Below, in pieces: positions 26,301 to 33,496 of a stretch of 44,770 nucleotides of DNA. The stretch's first letter is position 1, and each line of letters starts with the position of its first letter. The DNA comes from Cohaesibacter sp. (lineage in GTDB: Bacteria; Pseudomonadota; Alphaproteobacteria; Rhizobiales; Cohaesibacteraceae), in the NCBI GenBank assembly GCA_025800145.1, contig JAOXSH010000103.1, positions 1 through 44,770 of the forward strand, given 5' to 3'. The notes beneath the pieces are model-generated. The model saw nothing but the letters and a program-made list of their open reading frames with translations. It did no database searches and was not told the origin of the DNA. The translations under genes and the position numbers were made by a program.

Positions 26301-26321
26301 GGTTCTCAGGAGATCAAGATC

Positions 26322-26597
26322 ATGTCTGTGAAAGCATCCGTATCCATCTCGGAACAACAAGACAAATTCGTGCGCGAACTTGTTGAAGATGGTCGATATT
26401 CAAGTGTTAGCGCCGTCGTTCAGCAAGGCATCGAACTGTTACGGCACAAAACTGAGGCGGATGTGGTACAAACCAATGCTCTAAGGGTGCTTTTGAAAGA
26501 GCGGATGGAAGGGCCATTTGTGCCTGCTGAAGAATTCAACCAGAGACTTGAGAGCATGTTGGCACGGAAACGAGAAGAACATGGTCTGGACGATTAG
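26322..26597 (+). CDS. parD: ParD-like ribbon-helix-helix antitoxin
   Basis: A 91-residue type II antitoxin. The N-terminal part KASVSISEQQDKFVRELVEDGRY-type pattern (residues ~4-25) is a ribbon-helix-helix DNA-binding fold, followed by SSVSAVVQQGIELLRHK; the C-terminal half (EEFNQRLESMLARKREEHGL) would bind and neutralise the toxin. The ParE-type toxin gene overlaps its end by 17 bases, the standard arrangement. The promoter upstream contains a palindromic operator. Confidence 0.88.
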   Translation: MSVKASVSISEQQDKFVRELVEDGRYSSVSAVVQQGIELLRHKTEADVVQTNALRVLLKERMEGPFVPAEEFNQRLESMLARKREEHGLDD

Positions 26598-26931
26598 GGT
26601 CCAGCCTGAAGCTGAAGATGATCTCGCGTTAATCTATGATTTTCTGTTCCAATCCTACCTAGACTTCGGTGAAGCGCCTGACGATGCACAAGAGCGAGTT
26701 GTGGATCGAATTCGCGGTATCACAAAAAACGCTTATGACTTAGCGCAGAACCCTTATTGCGGTACAAAACGCAATGATTTTGGTGACGGTATCCGGAATA
26801 TTACCCAGAACAAGGCCATCATCTGGTTCCATGTCGATGAAGCCACCAAAACAGTCAGCATTCTTGCTTTCTTTTTTGGTGGTCAAGATCATGTCGATCA
26901 CATGTTAGAGCGATTGCTATCTGGAAAATAA
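26581..26931 (+). CDS. parE: ParE-like toxin
   Basis: A 116-residue toxin of the RelE/ParE superfamily. IRVQPEAEDDLALIYDFL at the start and IRNITQNKAIIWFHVDE plus VSILAFFFGGQDHVDHM at the end are the typical strands and helices; ParE members poison DNA gyrase, RelE members cleave mRNA, and the sequence alone favours ParE because of the ParD partner. ATG 26581 overlaps the antitoxin gene, so translation is coupled. The frame is complete, so the module appears functional. Its 3' end converges on an unassigned minus-strand frame. Confidence 0.85.
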   Translation: MVWTIRVQPEAEDDLALIYDFLFQSYLDFGEAPDDAQERVVDRIRGITKNAYDLAQNPYCGTKRNDFGDGIRNITQNKAIIWFHVDEATKTVSILAFFFGGQDHVDHMLERLLSGK

Positions 26932-27257
26932 TCTGGCCTGACAGTGATCACAGACCGCTTGTGGCTCTCAGCCGGTGTCGGCGAAGATCGCAGAATCGGG
27001 GCGGAATTGGGTTCATAGAGCCGGATCTGAGTGTCATCGAGCGACAATGCCCAGGCGAGATTCTGTTCTTCAACTGCCTCATCGGCACCAGCAAAGATGA
27101 AAGCTTCCGACCAAACCTTTTCGAGCGGTTTCAGCTCATTGCTGTCCTTATCCGCGTGCATCGGAGAAAACGGTCGAAGCTGCGAGACCGCCTCTGGCAG
27201 ATCAAATCCCAGTTCTTTAGAGACCCATGCGTCTTGCTTCCAGCTCAGGGATCTCAA
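26898..27257 (-). CDS. unassigned open frame, possibly a gene remnant
   Basis: A 119-codon frame I do not recognise. It is acidic and protein-like in the middle (PLEKVWSEAFIFAGADEAVE, SLDDTQIRLYEPNSAPI), with no membrane or signal segment. Its first ~14 codons overlap the PemK-like remnant in another frame, so the ATG at 27257 may not be a true start. It could be the 3' part of an older gene whose 5' end is lost, or a chance frame. There is no ribosome site. Confidence 0.25.
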   Translation of the reverse strand: MRSLSWKQDAWVSKELGFDLPEAVSQLRPFSPMHADKDSNELKPLEKVWSEAFIFAGADEAVEEQNLAWALSLDDTQIRLYEPNSAPILRSSPTPAESHKRSVITVRPDYFPDSNRSNM

Positions 27258-27466
27258 TAGCTGGTGTTGTTGGATCGGGTTGCTTGGTCGTCACCGGGAT
27301 GAGAAAAATTCGATCCGTTTCAGTTGAGGGACTTCTCAGAATTATGGCACATGGGCGGTTTTGACACTGCTTTCCCGGCCCTTGGCGGCCTCGTGACTCC
27401 ACAGGAACTGATATTCCACGAGGGTGCCATTTTGATAGGCATCATAGGGGGGAACTCAATGGTCAT
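27217..27466 (-). pseudogene. PemK-like growth inhibitor toxin, frame-disrupted
   Basis: The minus strand encodes, in pieces, a protein resembling rhizobial PemK-type growth inhibitors: NGTLVEYQFLWSHEAAKGRE in the phase of the antitoxin gene, then NRPCAIILRSPSTETDRIFL and PAIEIPELEARRMGL one base out of phase, ending at a stop at 27217. The phase change is at the A-run 27359-27362, where one base is missing. The natural start, ATG 27466 overlapping the antitoxin stop, reads MTIEFPP and needs one more C in the six-C run (27446-27451 region) to enter the toxin frame; a GTG at 27419 is an alternative start. The C-terminal part of the family is not found, so the toxin is very likely dead. Confidence 0.6.
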
Positions 27467-27707
27467 CATCCAGTTGTGCGTCTATGCCGGATAGAAGCTC
27501 ATCCCGCAAATCTTGGGGAAGCTCGTCTGTTTTGAACGCTTTGTGCAAAGTTCGGGCGGATTTCAAACGCTCATACTCTTCAACGCTCATAACCACGTGA
27601 CGAGGTTTTCCGTGATTTGTAAGTATGATCGGGGCAATCGTTGCTTCGTGAAGGATTTCACAGGTTTTACGCGTGAGATCACTGGCTCTGAATTCTCGAT
27701 CTGTCAT
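27456..27707 (-). CDS. Phd/YefM-type antitoxin
   Basis: An 83-residue antitoxin. ILTNHGKPRHVVMSVEEYERLK is the Phd/YefM core, which binds operator DNA, followed by a C-terminal helix (DELPQDLRDELLSGIDAQLDDD) for toxin binding. The toxin gene behind it is broken, so it is probably an orphan that may still protect against related toxins or regulate its own promoter. It lies 27 bases after the ParB-like gene in the same direction. Confidence 0.82.
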   Translation of the reverse strand: MTDREFRASDLTRKTCEILHEATIAPIILTNHGKPRHVVMSVEEYERLKSARTLHKAFKTDELPQDLRDELLSGIDAQLDDDH

Positions 27708-27734
27708 CGCACTAACATCCGTAAATGTTGAATT

Positions 27735-30053
27735 TTACACAAAAAACAGAATTTCTGTAATTTTATCAAGCTGCCTTGTTTCAACCAGTGACCGCGCTTG
27801 CGACAAGACATATCCATCATAGTCTCCCAGAAAGCCCCAACAGGCATCAATTTCTTCGCCTTCCTGTTCAATGACGTAGCCGTAGATATTGCCTGACAGA
27901 TATTCGTGATAAGTTGCAACTTCGTTGCGGAGCACATCTTCTACTTTTGCACGCAACTGTGCCGACACGCGCTTCACATCATATTCTTTCCGGATCTCCT
28001 CCAGGGTTGCGTATATGAACCCGACCTGTCCTGAATCCCACGGACAGTGAAACCCTGTCGTATTCATCGCAAGGCCGGAATGATCGTAGAGAAACAACGG
28101 CAATATTACAGCCTTTCGTTCTGCCCGTAAAAGCAAGGTATCAACGGACATATCTGTGTTTTCATCGAGCTTCTTCTCGCTATTGCGTTCTGTGGCGAAT
28201 TCTTCTCCGATCAGATCTTTGGCGACCTCGCCGATATGCGCTTTGGTTACTTTGCCCCAATAGTTTGCAGCTGTTGGACGCCAGCAAGCGGCAACATCCA
28301 CATCCATACGCGCACCAAGTTCCTCAATGACGGCTGAAGGACTATTATCGGAAGAGAGCTGCGCTTCAAGCGTTGTAGCTGCGGCCCAGGCAAACAGCGC
28401 TTCTTTCTCTTCGCGCGTCAGCTTTGACATAGCTTGGAAGTCTTTGGGCTGTTCGAGCAGCATCCAGGAAACCGTAAGCCCCTCTTTGATAGCCTCAAGC
28501 ATGCGATCCGCAATGGAACTTGCCACGAGCTTTTCGCCATTGGGGACATACCGACGATTGAGGCTTACGTCGAGCGGCAGACCGCTGATGTAGCCGGAAG
28601 AAAACGCCCGCTTGCACATCGTGTACAGCATGGCATCGAAGGCAACGTTGTAATGAACTGCGAGGTGAGCGCGCAGAATGTGATGACGGGTCGTGCGCAA
28701 ATCATCGGCCAGCGAATTCGGCATGCCCTCGGCCTTGCGCATTGCCCCTGCAGGATCCGATACAGGAAACGGCGTCGACGATGTTGGCGACGAAATGCGG
28801 CTATCATCCGTATCATGACGTTGGTTCGCCTCGGGAATATCTTCAGGTCTAACAAGACCAATATCGAGTGCAAGCTCTCCGTTCCATCCAATCGATAAAA
28901 CAACACCCGCAATTGCGCGGTCTGCATCCGAGTAAGGCCGCGCCGCTTCAATCTGTTCGTGGATCTCATCGATGCGGGGTTGGATGGCCTCATATTCTTC
29001 GAGCAATTCCAGAGACAAGTCTTCACCATCCCCCATGGCGACAAGTTCTTCTTCCCGGGCATTCAGTGTTTCGATTTCTTCGATGAGAGCTGGATCCAGA
29101 TCAACCTCTTGCGGTGATACGCGACCGAATGAACGCAAGGCACCTTGATCGAGTTCGATATGGGCATCCACCCATTTCCATTTCCCGATATAGTTCTCCG
29201 CTGCCGCTTGGAGTTTTTCCAGTGCAAGACGTTCGACCAGTTCGGGGTTTTCGAAATAGGTTGTATCTCGTTCGGAGAACAAATCTGACATCACGGTTCC
29301 GCCAGCAGCCTCATAGGCTTCTTGGCCGACGAATTTACCAAGCTTTGAGGCCGCCGAATAGGACGTTTCAGTCAGCATGCGTTTGATAGCGTTAGGATGG
29401 ACATGATGGTTGTCCTTGATACTGTTCCAAACGACCAATTGACGATCATGGTTGTCCGATAGCGTGAAAGCCATCACACATTCCAGATTGATGTCGCCAG
29501 CACGAAAAGCCTCGAAGACTGCCGGGGCGACCCGCGCAAGTTTCAGGCGCCGTCTGACAAGGCCAATATCGACACCGAATTTTTGTGCGATCTCTTCTTC
29601 TGTTCGACCTTCTTCAATCAAGGTTGCGAATGCTTCAAATTGATCAGCTGGATGCATCGCAGCCCGTTGAACATTCTCCATGATGGATGAAAGCGTTGCT
29701 GTTTGTTCTTCCTCAACAAGGCAGACAACAGGGTGATTTTGAGGAATGCCCCCTTCTTCAGCGAGCGCTTTCAGCGCCTTGAGACGCCGCCAACCTGCGT
29801 CGACGAGGAAAGTATCGTTTGGTCCTGAATATACAATCAGGTTCTGCTTCAGGCCTTGTTCCCGGATGGATGCCAAGAGTTGTGCATCTTCGGCTTCTGA
29901 TGGTGGGACTTTCCGAACGTTTTTTGGTGAAAGCTCCAACTGGCTAAGTGGAATCTGGCGGATTTCAACTGGGGCTGACGCACTTCCCTTCGTTTGTTCG
30001 CCGGTAGCTGGTTTTGGGGTTCTGGACTTGGCGGTGGATTTTGTTCTGGCCAT
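27735..30053 (-). CDS. large ParB/RepB/Spo0J-like protein of plasmid type
   Basis: A 772-residue protein. Residues ~30-125 form a ParB/Srx-type N-domain (IRQIPLSQLELSPKNVRKVP; VDAGWRRLKAL; IMENVQRAAMHPADQ), and a KorB/ParB helix-turn-helix follows near residues 150-185 (EEEIAQKFGVDIGLVRRRLK). The remaining ~580 residues have no domain I can name. Genes of this size and kind sit on rhizobial plasmids near strawberry-notch genes. No parA or parS cluster is nearby, so it is not a standard partition system; transcription control or a CTP-dependent clamp role is possible. I start at ATG 30053, after AGGAGC, not at an upstream ATG at 30110 that lies in the leader hairpin. Confidence 0.8.
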   Translation of the reverse strand: MARTKSTAKSRTPKPATGEQTKGSASAPVEIRQIPLSQLELSPKNVRKVPPSEAEDAQLLASIREQGLKQNLIVYSGPNDTFLVDAGWRRLKALKALAEEGGIPQNHPVVCLVEEEQTATLSSIMENVQRAAMHPADQFEAFATLIEEGRTEEEIAQKFGVDIGLVRRRLKLARVAPAVFEAFRAGDINLECVMAFTLSDNHDRQLVVWNSIKDNHHVHPNAIKRMLTETSYSAASKLGKFVGQEAYEAAGGTVMSDLFSERDTTYFENPELVERLALEKLQAAAENYIGKWKWVDAHIELDQGALRSFGRVSPQEVDLDPALIEEIETLNAREEELVAMGDGEDLSLELLEEYEAIQPRIDEIHEQIEAARPYSDADRAIAGVVLSIGWNGELALDIGLVRPEDIPEANQRHDTDDSRISSPTSSTPFPVSDPAGAMRKAEGMPNSLADDLRTTRHHILRAHLAVHYNVAFDAMLYTMCKRAFSSGYISGLPLDVSLNRRYVPNGEKLVASSIADRMLEAIKEGLTVSWMLLEQPKDFQAMSKLTREEKEALFAWAAATTLEAQLSSDNSPSAVIEELGARMDVDVAACWRPTAANYWGKVTKAHIGEVAKDLIGEEFATERNSEKKLDENTDMSVDTLLLRAERKAVILPLFLYDHSGLAMNTTGFHCPWDSGQVGFIYATLEEIRKEYDVKRVSAQLRAKVEDVLRNEVATYHEYLSGNIYGYVIEQEGEEIDACWGFLGDYDGYVLSQARSLVETRQLDKITEILFFV

Positions 30054-30084
30054 GGGTTTTGCTCCTTTTGGCAATTCCCGGACC

Positions 30085-30128
30085 CGAGAAAACTCTCTCT
30101 TCTCTTTCAAGCCCGGTTACCCCGGGCT
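30085..30128 (-). promoter_or_regulatory. structured leader, copy 2 (ParB-like gene)
   Basis: On the minus strand AGCCCGG (30122-30128), loop GGTAA, CCGGGCT (30110-30116), then TGAAAGAGAAGAGAGAGTT. The stem is a perfect seven pairs. The design matches the leader of the strawberry-notch fragment at 26157-26199. Confidence 0.6.
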
Positions 30129-30129
30129 A

Positions 30130-30553
30130 TCCCTCCTCTTCCTCTATTGTTTGAGTTCTGCCTATGATCTTGGGCTGGAGTTGGTGTTCCGGACCTGCGC
30201 AAGAGATCGTTCCTTGACAACGGTCCTATCTGTCAAGTGGAGATTCTAGAAAAGCTGACCTTCAAATTGAATCGGTCAATGACTGGGTAGGGGACGAAGC
30301 GACCAAACTCAGATTTGGCTCCTAGGTCTCAAATGGGCGGGAAGCGGCCATTTCCTGCAGGTGCTAGAACATGGTTGTTGCAAGCAAAAGCTGACTTTTT
30401 GAACCAGAAAAGCGTGAACGACGAAGCAATTCACTCAAGTTAAAAGCGGTTAAATGAAGCTGAATGAAGACCGGATTGATTTCCCTTCATGAGGTTTCAA
30501 CTGCAAATTTGATACCTGCAATTATGAACCCATCGGGCAGCAAGTCCTTTGCA
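30130..30553. other. intergenic junction between plasmid remnant and catabolic locus
   Basis: About 420 bases without a gene. Apart from the ParB-side leader, no terminator for the catabolic operon, no tRNA and no integrase or attachment site could be recognised. The border of the element is not sharp. Confidence 0.5.
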
Positions 30554-30844
30554 TCAAGTGACGAATGCAAGCTTATCGACCGTCAGGCTTCCGTATTTTG
30601 GCAAGATCTCTGTTTTGAAATACTGCAAATGCGGGGTTTCCAGATGGGCCATCCAATGGGACTTGCTTTCCCAGATCTCATATATGAGCCAGGTACCAAA
30701 GACTTCGTCGTCCCGGCAAACCTGATAGCACTGACATCCTGTCTCAAGCCGGGTTGCTTCCGCCAAAACACCTATTTCAGTTGCCATGACAGCTGCGCGA
30801 TCAGGATTTGCCGTGATATGGGCAACAACAACAAACTGGCTCAT
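30554..30844 (-). CDS. LsrG-like ABM-fold protein
   Basis: A 96-residue antibiotic biosynthesis monooxygenase-fold protein, the last gene of the operon. FVVVAHITANPDRAAVMATE, then the CYQVCRDD segment, WLIYEIWESKSHWMAHLETP and a C-terminal PKYGSLTVDKL are the family pattern. Family members include heme-free oxygenases, quinol monooxygenases and LsrG, which isomerises phospho-DPD in AI-2 breakdown. It starts at ATG 30844 immediately after the GMC gene stop (TGAAATG), with AAAGG eight bases upstream; the GTG at 30853 is the alternative start. Confidence 0.82.
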   Translation of the reverse strand: MSQFVVVAHITANPDRAAVMATEIGVLAEATRLETGCQCYQVCRDDEVFGTWLIYEIWESKSHWMAHLETPHLQYFKTEILPKYGSLTVDKLAFVT

Positions 30845-30845
30845 T

Positions 30846-32459
30846 TCATACACCTTTCCTGATCATATCGGCCGCTTTTTCAGCAATCATGACAACGGGC
30901 GAAGCCGTATTGCCGGAGACAATTTTTGGCATGATGGATGCGTCGACAACGCGCAGGCCTGACAGCCCATGCACGCGCAATTCGTTATCAACCACGGCGG
31001 CCGGGCCATAGCCCATCTTGCAGGTCCCGACAGGATGGAAAATTGTCGTTGCAATATCGCCGATGGATCGCAACAGATCCTCATCATTTTCGACCTCAGG
31101 CCCAGGCAATACTTCGCGCGGTTGATAGGGCTCAAGGGCTTGTGCGGTCATGATCGTCCTTGCCTGGCGCACAGAGGACAGTGCCACCTGTCTATCCTTG
31201 TCAGTGGATAGATAGTTCAGCCGGATGTCAGGCTGAGCGTCACTATTCTTTGTTGTGATATGGCAATCCCCCACGCTCTCAGGCCTGAGATTGCAAACAG
31301 ATACTGTGATGGCCGGGAAAGGATGCAGCGGATCGCCAAGCCGATCCGTGGAAAGAGGTTGAACATGATATTCCAGATCAGGAGTCGCCACCGAAGGGTC
31401 GGACTTGGTGAACATGCCAAACTGGCTGGGGGCCATCGACATGGGACCTGATTGCCGCAATCCATATTCGAGAGCGATTTTGGCCTTGCCAATCAGTGAG
31501 TTGGCCATGGTGTTGAGCGTCTTGGCATTCTTGACTTTAAAGACCGTGCGAATTTGCAAATGGTCCTGAAGATTTTCTCCAACCCCAGCGCATTCATGCA
31601 TCACGGAAATGCCCTGCTTTGACAGGATATCCGGGCGACCAATGCCGGACAATTCCATGATTTTCGGGGAATTGATCGCACCGGCGGCCAGCAACACTTC
31701 TCGCTTGGCAACCGCTTTGTAGCTCTTGCCCCGGTGACTGAACTGAACACTGGTCGCGCGTTTTCCTTCAATAATGATCTTGTCCGTATGGGCTTTGGTG
31801 ACGATCCGTAGGTTTGCACGTCCCTTTGCCGGGCGCAGGAAACCCTTGGCGGTGTTCCAGCGAATACCAGCGTGCTGGTTTACTTCGAAAAACCCACTGC
31901 CTTCATTGTTGCCATCATTGAAATCATCGCGGGGCATGATACCAAATTGCTTTGCCCCTTCCTGAACAGCATTGAGAATATCCCAATTTAGGCGCTGCTT
32001 GGAGACAGCCCATTCCCCACCAGAGCCATGCATCTCACCAACGCCGGAGAAATGATCTTCAGACTTGCGGAAATAGGGCAGGACATCCTCCCAGCCCCAC
32101 CCGAGATTGCCCATTTGCCGCCAGCAATCATAATCTGCGGCCTGCCCACGCATATAGATCATGCCATTGATTGATGTGCAGCCACCCAGAACCTTGCCGC
32201 GCGGATAAGCCAGAGAGCGGCCATTCAAGCCCGCTTCATTGACGGTTTTCATCATCCAGTCCGTACGGGGATTGCCGATGCAATAGAGATAGCCAACAGG
32301 GATATGGACCCAATGATAATTGTCCGATCCTCCTGCTTCGAGCAGCAGAACACGGACCGAGGGATCTTCGCTCAATCGATTGGCAAGAACGCAACCCGCC
32401 GTCCCGGCGCCAACGATCACATAATCATAGTCGCCTTTAAACACTGTTACCGATGTCAT
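30846..32459 (-). CDS. GMC family FAD-dependent oxidoreductase
   Basis: A 537-residue glucose-methanol-choline oxidoreductase that oxidises an alcohol group with FAD. The dinucleotide motif VGAGTAG is at residues 16-22, the GMC signature GKVLGGCTSINGMIYMRG near residue 83, the catalytic His475 in HPVGTCKMG and Asn517 in SGNTASP. It is closest in look to choline dehydrogenase BetA and alkanol dehydrogenase AlkJ, but there is no choline transport or betB gene here; within this operon it more likely acts on a polyol or related alcohol. There is no signal peptide, so it is cytoplasmic. ATG 32459 with AAGGAA upstream is preferred over TTG 32462. Confidence 0.88.
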   Translation of the reverse strand: MTSVTVFKGDYDYVIVGAGTAGCVLANRLSEDPSVRVLLLEAGGSDNYHWVHIPVGYLYCIGNPRTDWMMKTVNEAGLNGRSLAYPRGKVLGGCTSINGMIYMRGQAADYDCWRQMGNLGWGWEDVLPYFRKSEDHFSGVGEMHGSGGEWAVSKQRLNWDILNAVQEGAKQFGIMPRDDFNDGNNEGSGFFEVNQHAGIRWNTAKGFLRPAKGRANLRIVTKAHTDKIIIEGKRATSVQFSHRGKSYKAVAKREVLLAAGAINSPKIMELSGIGRPDILSKQGISVMHECAGVGENLQDHLQIRTVFKVKNAKTLNTMANSLIGKAKIALEYGLRQSGPMSMAPSQFGMFTKSDPSVATPDLEYHVQPLSTDRLGDPLHPFPAITVSVCNLRPESVGDCHITTKNSDAQPDIRLNYLSTDKDRQVALSSVRQARTIMTAQALEPYQPREVLPGPEVENDEDLLRSIGDIATTIFHPVGTCKMGYGPAAVVDNELRVHGLSGLRVVDASIMPKIVSGNTASPVVMIAEKAADMIRKGV

Positions 32460-32485
32460 CAATGACTTTCCTTATCTTCCCGTCG

Positions 32486-33496
32486 TCAGAAGGTCACGAC
32501 GATTTTTCCGATCATCGAACCGGTTTCAATCAGGCGATGGGCATCCTTGAGTGTCTCTGCATTCAGGCCACGCATTGCTTTGGTTTGTGTGGTGGAGACG
32601 ACGCCATCATCAACCATGTGTGCCATCTGGCTCAAGATCCGGCCCTGTTCGGCCATATCTGGGGTACCAAAGAGTGACCGTGTGAACATCAGCTCCCACA
32701 TCAAGGCGGCAGATTTGCCCTGCAAGGCCGAGATATCGATCTTCTCATCGGTTTCCACGATGGTCCCGATCCGCCCCTGAGGAGCAATCAATTCGCACAT
32801 GGCATCCCAATGCTGGGCAGTATCGGCATATTGGGCGATGTAATGAACAAATTCAGGTCCGGCCTTGCGCACTTCAGCGACAAGATCACGATGCGCGACC
32901 ACATCATGGGCACCCATCTGCTGGCACCATTCGGCGCTTTCCGGACGTGATGCAGTCGCCAATATTCTCAGCCCTGTCAGCTTGCGTGCCAGCTGGGTGG
33001 TCACTGATCCCACGCCGCCTGCACCACCGATCACCAACAAAGTGCCGGCGTGGGCTCCGGTTGAGACTTGCAATCTATCAAACAGCATCTCCCAGGAGGT
33101 CAGGGAGACCAATGGCAGGGATGCTGCAGCTTCGGGGGCAACGGACTTCGGCGCTTGAGAGACAAGTCTGTGATCCACCGCCTGCATCTCGGCATAGGAA
33201 CCGGGCCGGTTCACATCTCCGGCATACCAGACGCGATCACCGACCTTGAATCCGGACACATCCGCTCCCATCGCTTCCACTTTTCCCACGGCATCATAGC
33301 CAAGGATAAAGGGTTTCGCGTGAGACTGGTCCACCGCCGTACGGATACGCCGTTTGGCATCCGCCGGGTTCACAGAAATGGCTTCTACCGACACCAGCAA
33401 ATCTGCCGGTCCAAACTCTGGCGTTGGCAATTCCACATCAAAGAGGCTATTCGCGTCATCGATTGGTAGCGAATTTAAAAATCCGACAGCTTTCAT
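32486..33496 (-). CDS. zinc-free MDR-family alcohol dehydrogenase/reductase
   Basis: A 336-residue medium-chain dehydrogenase of the type annotated as zinc-binding alcohol dehydrogenase family protein. The family signature ISVNPADAKRRIRT replaces the zinc-site cysteine region, and LLVIGGAGGVGSVTTQLARK is the NAD(P)-binding loop. It would reduce or oxidise a carbonyl or alcohol intermediate of the pathway. Its ATG at 33496 shares one base with the stop of the kinase gene (TGATG), so the two are translationally coupled. Confidence 0.87.
   Translation of the reverse strand: MKAVGFLNSLPIDDANSLFDVELPTPEFGPADLLVSVEAISVNPADAKRRIRTAVDQSHAKPFILGYDAVGKVEAMGADVSGFKVGDRVWYAGDVNRPGSYAEMQAVDHRLVSQAPKSVAPEAAASLPLVSLTSWEMLFDRLQVSTGAHAGTLLVIGGAGGVGSVTTQLARKLTGLRILATASRPESAEWCQQMGAHDVVAHRDLVAEVRKAGPEFVHYIAQYADTAQHWDAMCELIAPQGRIGTIVETDEKIDISALQGKSAALMWELMFTRSLFGTPDMAEQGRILSQMAHMVDDGVVSTTQTKAMRGLNAETLKDAHRLIETGSMIGKIVVTF

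Noticed and set aside
27735-30053. Chromosomal ParABS partition locus
   Set aside because: No parA, no parS-like palindromes were seen, and the protein is more than twice the usual ParB size.
30846-32459. Choline dehydrogenase betA
   Set aside because: The GMC fold and motifs fit, but there is no betB, betI or choline transporter, and the gene sits in a sugar-type operon.
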